Source: Methanothrix thermoacetophila PT
GTDB lineage: Archaea; Halobacteriota; Methanosarcinia; Methanotrichales; Methanotrichaceae
DNA length: 64,000 nucleotides
Assembly: GCF_000014945.1 (NCBI RefSeq)
Contig: NC_008553.1
Coordinates: 1,550,001 to 1,614,000 of the forward strand
Reading direction: 5' to 3'
Made by a program: the position numbers and the translations under genes. Below the pieces are notes generated by a model. That model saw only the letters and a list, made by a program, of their open reading frames with translations. It was not told the origin of the DNA and ran no database searches. Shown piece after piece: positions 60,793 to 64,000 of the stretch. Each line of letters begins with the position of its first letter. Position 1 is the stretch's first letter.

Positions 60793-63105
60793 ATGAGCTA
60801 TACACCAAGGCACCTGAGCATGTCAGATCCAAGCGTTGATCGCGAGCTAGCCTTCCAGATACTGAACTCGCTAGGTCAGGGTGTTGTCGTGTCGAAGGTT
60901 GTTGATGAGCGGTGGATCATCGAATACGCGAACCCGGCCTTCGCCCACATGCTTGGATTTTCCTTGAGCGAGATAGTGGGGAAATCCACTGAAGATTTTC
61001 TGCATCCAGATGACATCCCCCTACTTCTGGAGAGCAGGGCGAAGAGACTTGAGGGGCTCACAACCAGCTATGAGGTGAGGTTTCTGCGAAAGGATGGCTC
61101 GATCGTGCCGGTGCTCATTACAGGAGCCCCGAGGATCGTTGATAACAGACCTGCTGGTGGGATACTGGTTATAACAGATCTCACCGATTACTACTCGGTT
61201 TTGAGGCAGCTGAAGAACTCCCAGCGGAGGCTCATGGATATCCTGGAGTTCATGCCTGATCCTGCCCTTGGCATGGACATGGATGGGAGGGTGATCATCT
61301 GGAACAGGGCACTGGAGGCCCTCACCGGCGTGAGAAAGGAAGAGATGCTCGGAAAGGGTAATTACGAGTGTGCGATTCCGTTCTATGGTTACAGAAGGCC
61401 GGTGCTTGCAGACCTTGTGCTCCATGGATACGACGAATCCATGTCCAGGGAGTACAGAAACCTGCAGCGAGATGGCGACGTGCTCACCGCGGAGGTTTTC
61501 ATACCCACGTTCGGGCCAGAGGGTTCGCATCTGTGGCTCAAGGCCGCGCTAATATACGATTCGGAAGGCAGGATCGAGGGAGCCATAGAGGTGATACGTG
61601 ACATCACAGAGAATGTGAAGCGTTTGAACGCTCTGAGTCTGAGCGAGGCGCGGTACAGATCGATCGTGGAGGGCATGCCATTTCTCGTATGCAGATTTGA
61701 TCGTGATGGTGTTCTCACATTTGTCAACGAGAACTACTGCAATTACTTTGGATTCAGAAGAGAGGATATCGTTGGCAGATCGTTCCTTGAGCTGATACCT
61801 GAGGACGAGAGAGAGGCGGTTCTCGAGAGGTTCAGAGGCCTGACCCGGGAGAGGCCGTATGTGACGTATACGCACCGCGTTAAGAGAGGAGAAGAGATAC
61901 GATGGCAGCGATGGACCGACAGAGCGATATTCGGCCAGAATGGCGAGGTTCTCGAGTACCAGTCTCTGGGTGAGGACATCACAGCTGAGAAGAACATGGA
62001 GGATGCGCTGAGGGAGAGCGAGCACAGGTTCAGGGTGCTGGCAGAGAGCACCGCTGCAGGCATAGCGATCATGAGAGACGAGCGGTTTGTGTATGTCAAC
62101 AGAGCCGGAGAGGAGATGAGTGGCTACAGCAGGGACGAGCTGATAGGTGCGCCTGTATGGATGGTGGTCCATCCCGAGGATGCAGCATGGCTAAAGAAGA
62201 TGTACTCGCGGAAGCTCCGCGGTGAGCCGACGCCACCGAGATACGAGTTCAGGATAATCACGAAAAACGGAGATGTCAGATGGGTGGAGTATGCATCCGG
62301 CACACTGGAGCTCGGCGGGGAGATGGCATTGATTGGCACACTCATCGATATCACAGAGAGAAGGCAGGCAGAGGAGGAGCTGCGCAGGTTCAAGGAGTCG
62401 CTGGAGCAGATGGTCGAAGAGCGGACTGCAGAGCTGGAGCAGAGGAATGCGGAGATAGAGAGCTTTGTATACACAGTATCCCATGACCTCAGGAGGCCGC
62501 TGATAACCATAAGCGGGCTGGCAGGTCTTGCGGAGTTCGATCTCGAGAAAGGGAATTTGGAAAAGGCGAGGGAGAGCTTGAGGACCGTCCAGAGATCGTG
62601 TGAAAATATGGATGCGCTCCTGAGGGATATCCTGGAGCTCTCCAGGATAGGCAAAGTCACCAACCCACCTGAGGATGTGCCATTCGAGCTTCTGGTGAGA
62701 GAGGCGATCGATCAGCTCGCTGAGGCGGTTAAAAAGAGATCCGCCGAGCTGAGGGTGGCGGAGGGGATGCCCACAGTTCGCGTCGACCGCGAAAGGCTCG
62801 TGGAGGCACTGGTCAATCTGATCGACAACAGCATAAAATACACGGGAGAAGATACGAGGCCTGTGATAGAGATATTCTATAGAGATGGCGTCTTCTGCGT
62901 CAGGGATAACGGCATCGGAATACCAGAGAGCCAGAGGGAGAAGGTCTTCGATCTCTTCTACAAGGTAGATCCGAAGAGCGATGGCACCGGGGTGGGGTTG
63001 AGCATAGTCAAGAGGATCATCGAGGTCCATGGGGGAAGAATATGGATAGAATCGGATGGCTGCAGCTGGACTGCTTTCTGCTTCACGCTGCCTGTGGTCT
63101 CATGA
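60793..63105 (+). CDS. cytosolic multi-PAS sensor histidine kinase
   Basis: This protein of about 770 residues has four PAS domains in series (about 20-130, 140-265, 270-390, 400-510). A coiled-coil linker follows, then a HisKA domain with the phosphorylated His in SHDLRRPL. The HATPase domain shows LVNLIDNSIKY (N box), DNGIGIP (G1) and GTGVGLSIVKRI (G2). No membrane segment is present, so it probably senses an intracellular signal, redox state or a ligand. No response regulator is adjacent. The frame extends to 60451, but ATG 60793 (or 60820) starts the first protein-like residues. Confidence 0.9.
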   Translation: MSYTPRHLSMSDPSVDRELAFQILNSLGQGVVVSKVVDERWIIEYANPAFAHMLGFSLSEIVGKSTEDFLHPDDIPLLLESRAKRLEGLTTSYEVRFLRKDGSIVPVLITGAPRIVDNRPAGGILVITDLTDYYSVLRQLKNSQRRLMDILEFMPDPALGMDMDGRVIIWNRALEALTGVRKEEMLGKGNYECAIPFYGYRRPVLADLVLHGYDESMSREYRNLQRDGDVLTAEVFIPTFGPEGSHLWLKAALIYDSEGRIEGAIEVIRDITENVKRLNALSLSEARYRSIVEGMPFLVCRFDRDGVLTFVNENYCNYFGFRREDIVGRSFLELIPEDEREAVLERFRGLTRERPYVTYTHRVKRGEEIRWQRWTDRAIFGQNGEVLEYQSLGEDITAEKNMEDALRESEHRFRVLAESTAAGIAIMRDERFVYVNRAGEEMSGYSRDELIGAPVWMVVHPEDAAWLKKMYSRKLRGEPTPPRYEFRIITKNGDVRWVEYASGTLELGGEMALIGTLIDITERRQAEEELRRFKESLEQMVEERTAELEQRNAEIESFVYTVSHDLRRPLITISGLAGLAEFDLEKGNLEKARESLRTVQRSCENMDALLRDILELSRIGKVTNPPEDVPFELLVREAIDQLAEAVKKRSAELRVAEGMPTVRVDRERLVEALVNLIDNSIKYTGEDTRPVIEIFYRDGVFCVRDNGIGIPESQREKVFDLFYKVDPKSDGTGVGLSIVKRIIEVHGGRIWIESDGCSWTAFCFTLPVVS

Positions 63106-63125
63106 TGTGAGCAGAGGTGATCCTG

Positions 63126-63482
63126 TTGAGAAGAATCGAGATCGATATACAAGGCTTTGGCAGAGCCATCGCGGAGCTTGATGGGAGGAATCCGCAAACT
63201 TCTGAGGCTGTTTGGAATGCGCTACCGATCGAGGGAAGGGCGATGCTCTGGGGTGAGGAGGTCTACTTCGGAACATCTCTTATATGTGAGGATGAGAATC
63301 CATCACCATCAGCAACTGCCGGAGACATCTCGTACTGGGTGCCGGGGCATGCGATATGCATCTTTTTCGGGAGGACACAGCCGTACTCACCGGTGAACCA
63401 CATCGGCAGGATCTCTGAGGGTCTCGGGATTTTCACATCCGTAAAAGAGGGTGCTGAGATCGTGCTCAGAAGAGCAGAGTGA
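63126..63482 (+). CDS. cyclophilin-like fold protein (formerly DUF369)
   Basis: This protein of about 118 residues matches the archaeal cyclophilin-like family. Conserved stretches are SEAVWNALPIEGRAMLWGEE, VYFGT, GDISYWVPGHAICIFFG and PVNHIGRI. The fold resembles peptidyl-prolyl isomerases, but activity is not established. TTG 63126 is favoured, with AGAGGTGA at good distance; GTG 63117 lies inside that site. It starts about 20 bases after the histidine kinase and may be co-transcribed. Confidence 0.8.
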   Translation: MRRIEIDIQGFGRAIAELDGRNPQTSEAVWNALPIEGRAMLWGEEVYFGTSLICEDENPSPSATAGDISYWVPGHAICIFFGRTQPYSPVNHIGRISEGLGIFTSVKEGAEIVLRRAE

Positions 63483-63776
63483 AGATTTCACCGAAAATAG
63501 CACAGTTTCAAGATAGCTTCTTACGTATGTGGAAGTGATTGCAGTTCCTTCAGGGCGGATGAGATCATTCAATTTGCCAGAAGAAACCGAAATCTCTCGC
63601 TTTTTTATTTGCTCAGCAACCTGGATGCGGTGCGATCCGAGGCTGGAGCACTCGTTTATTTCCCAGGAAGCGTATAGCCCATGATTCTGCAAACGAGTTA
63701 TTCATAAATCATGTGGGTAAATCATGTGGGAAGAGCATATGAAAATATCTACCAGTGAGAATTGTTATTGAGAGTT
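63483..63776. other. gene-free stretch before 5S rRNA
   Basis: No gene is seen. A T-run (CTTTTTTATTT) near 63599-63610 could end transcription from the plus-strand operon. A 13-bp tandem pair (TAAATCATGTGGG twice) lies near 63705-63731. Confidence 0.4.
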
Positions 63777-63891
63777 GGCAGCGACCTGCATTTCCCGAGG
63801 GCTCGCGCACCTCAGTACAGTGCAGGACGTGGGCGGGCTTATCTTCTGAGTTCGGGAAGGGTTCAGGAGTTTCCCCGCCGCTATGGCCGCC
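63777..63891 (-). rRNA. rrf: 5S ribosomal RNA
   Basis: Read on the minus strand, the sequence starts GGCGGCCATAGC and contains CCCGAACTCAGAAGATAAGC, the conserved loop B-C region of 5S rRNA. It ends GGTCGCTGCC, which pairs with the 5' end. The length of about 115 bases fits. No 23S rRNA is inside the window. Confidence 0.92.
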
Positions 63892-63905
63892 GCTCTCTGA
63901 TTTGA

Positions 63906-63993
63906 AGCCAAGGTCCGGATTCGAACCGGAGTGGTAATGCTATCCGCTGGTTTGGTTCTGCAGGCATTTGCGTAGCCTCTCCGCCACCTTGGC
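63906..63993 (-). tRNA. tRNA-Cys (anticodon GCA) with intron
   Basis: Read on the minus strand, the acceptor stem GCCAAGG/CCTTGGC is perfect, with discriminator T, as expected for tRNA-Cys. The T-arm is TCCGG-TTCGAAT-CCGGA. The anticodon stem AATGC/GCATT encloses a 23-base loop in place of seven. Removing about 16 bases after position 37 leaves CTGCAGA with anticodon GCA. It lies 14 bases upstream of 5S rRNA on the same strand. Confidence 0.82.
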
Positions 63994-64000
63994 GCGTTGT

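Noticed and set aside
63906-63993. Reading the right-edge tRNA as a type II tRNA (Leu or Ser) without intron
   Set aside because: The extra bases lie inside the anticodon arm, not in the variable arm, and discriminator T with anticodon GCA fits tRNA-Cys.

Overview
The window looks like chromosomal DNA of a methanogenic euryarchaeon, most likely a Methanothrix (Methanosaeta)-type acetoclastic methanogen. Archaeal features are an Orc1/Cdc6 protein beside origin-like repeats, HerA-Mre11-Rad50, archaeal-type GluRS, a coenzyme F420 ligase, a pterin synthase-like protein, UPF0147 and UPF0148 proteins, a DUF128 (NrpR-type) protein and an intron-containing tRNA-Cys. The species is inferred from gene content only.

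Layout. 0.4-8.2 kb: aldolase, TPR protein, Orc1/Cdc6 with a candidate replication origin, two small conserved archaeal proteins, one lipoprotein, and long gene-free stretches full of short repeats. 8.2-13.1 kb (minus): a lone ABC ATPase and a four-gene operon that should make a diacetamido uronic acid nucleotide sugar for surface glycans. 13.3-19.2 kb: MFS transporter, DOMON/DUF2202 lipoprotein, a curlin-like repeat protein with a structured leader, and a DUF11-type surface protein. 20-22 kb: ClC channel with CBS domains. 22.3-28.1 kb: Nudix-gltX on minus; DHPS-like protein, a CofE-cytidine deaminase fusion and a DUF128 protein on plus. 28.5-32 kb: terC and a P-type ATPase. 32.3-34.9 kb: DUF166, TPR, tRNA-Pro, methyltransferase. 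35-38.1 kb: two-subunit ATP-citrate lyase. 38.8-43.8 kb: mutS, mutL and a family 4 uracil-DNA glycosylase. 43.9-45.6 kb: PstS and two small membrane or secreted proteins. 46.7-52.6 kb: herA-mre11-rad50. 52.9-63.5 kb: small proteins, half-size MFS, DHH/OB/S1 protein, radical SAM enzyme, TctA-like permease, PAS histidine kinase, cyclophilin-like protein. The right edge holds 5S rRNA and tRNA-Cys.

The most unusual signal is outside the genes. At eleven places a local sequence of about 30-41 bp is directly repeated around an insert of about 32-40 bp, with a constant period of 70-75 bp. That is the geometry of a one- or two-spacer CRISPR, but each 'repeat' is different and is local sequence. In the clearest cases it is the 3' end of pstS, the end of a short mobile element, or an interspersed element whose uninterrupted copy lies 1 kb away. 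This is what off-target Cas1-Cas2 spacer integration should leave. No cas gene lies in the window, so the mechanism is inference.

The gene-free stretches also carry at least five interspersed short repeat families. Two are MITE-like with terminal inverted repeats (here A, five copies; B, nine copies). A relic of an IS200/IS605 right end is also present. Positions I worked out myself may be off by a base or two.
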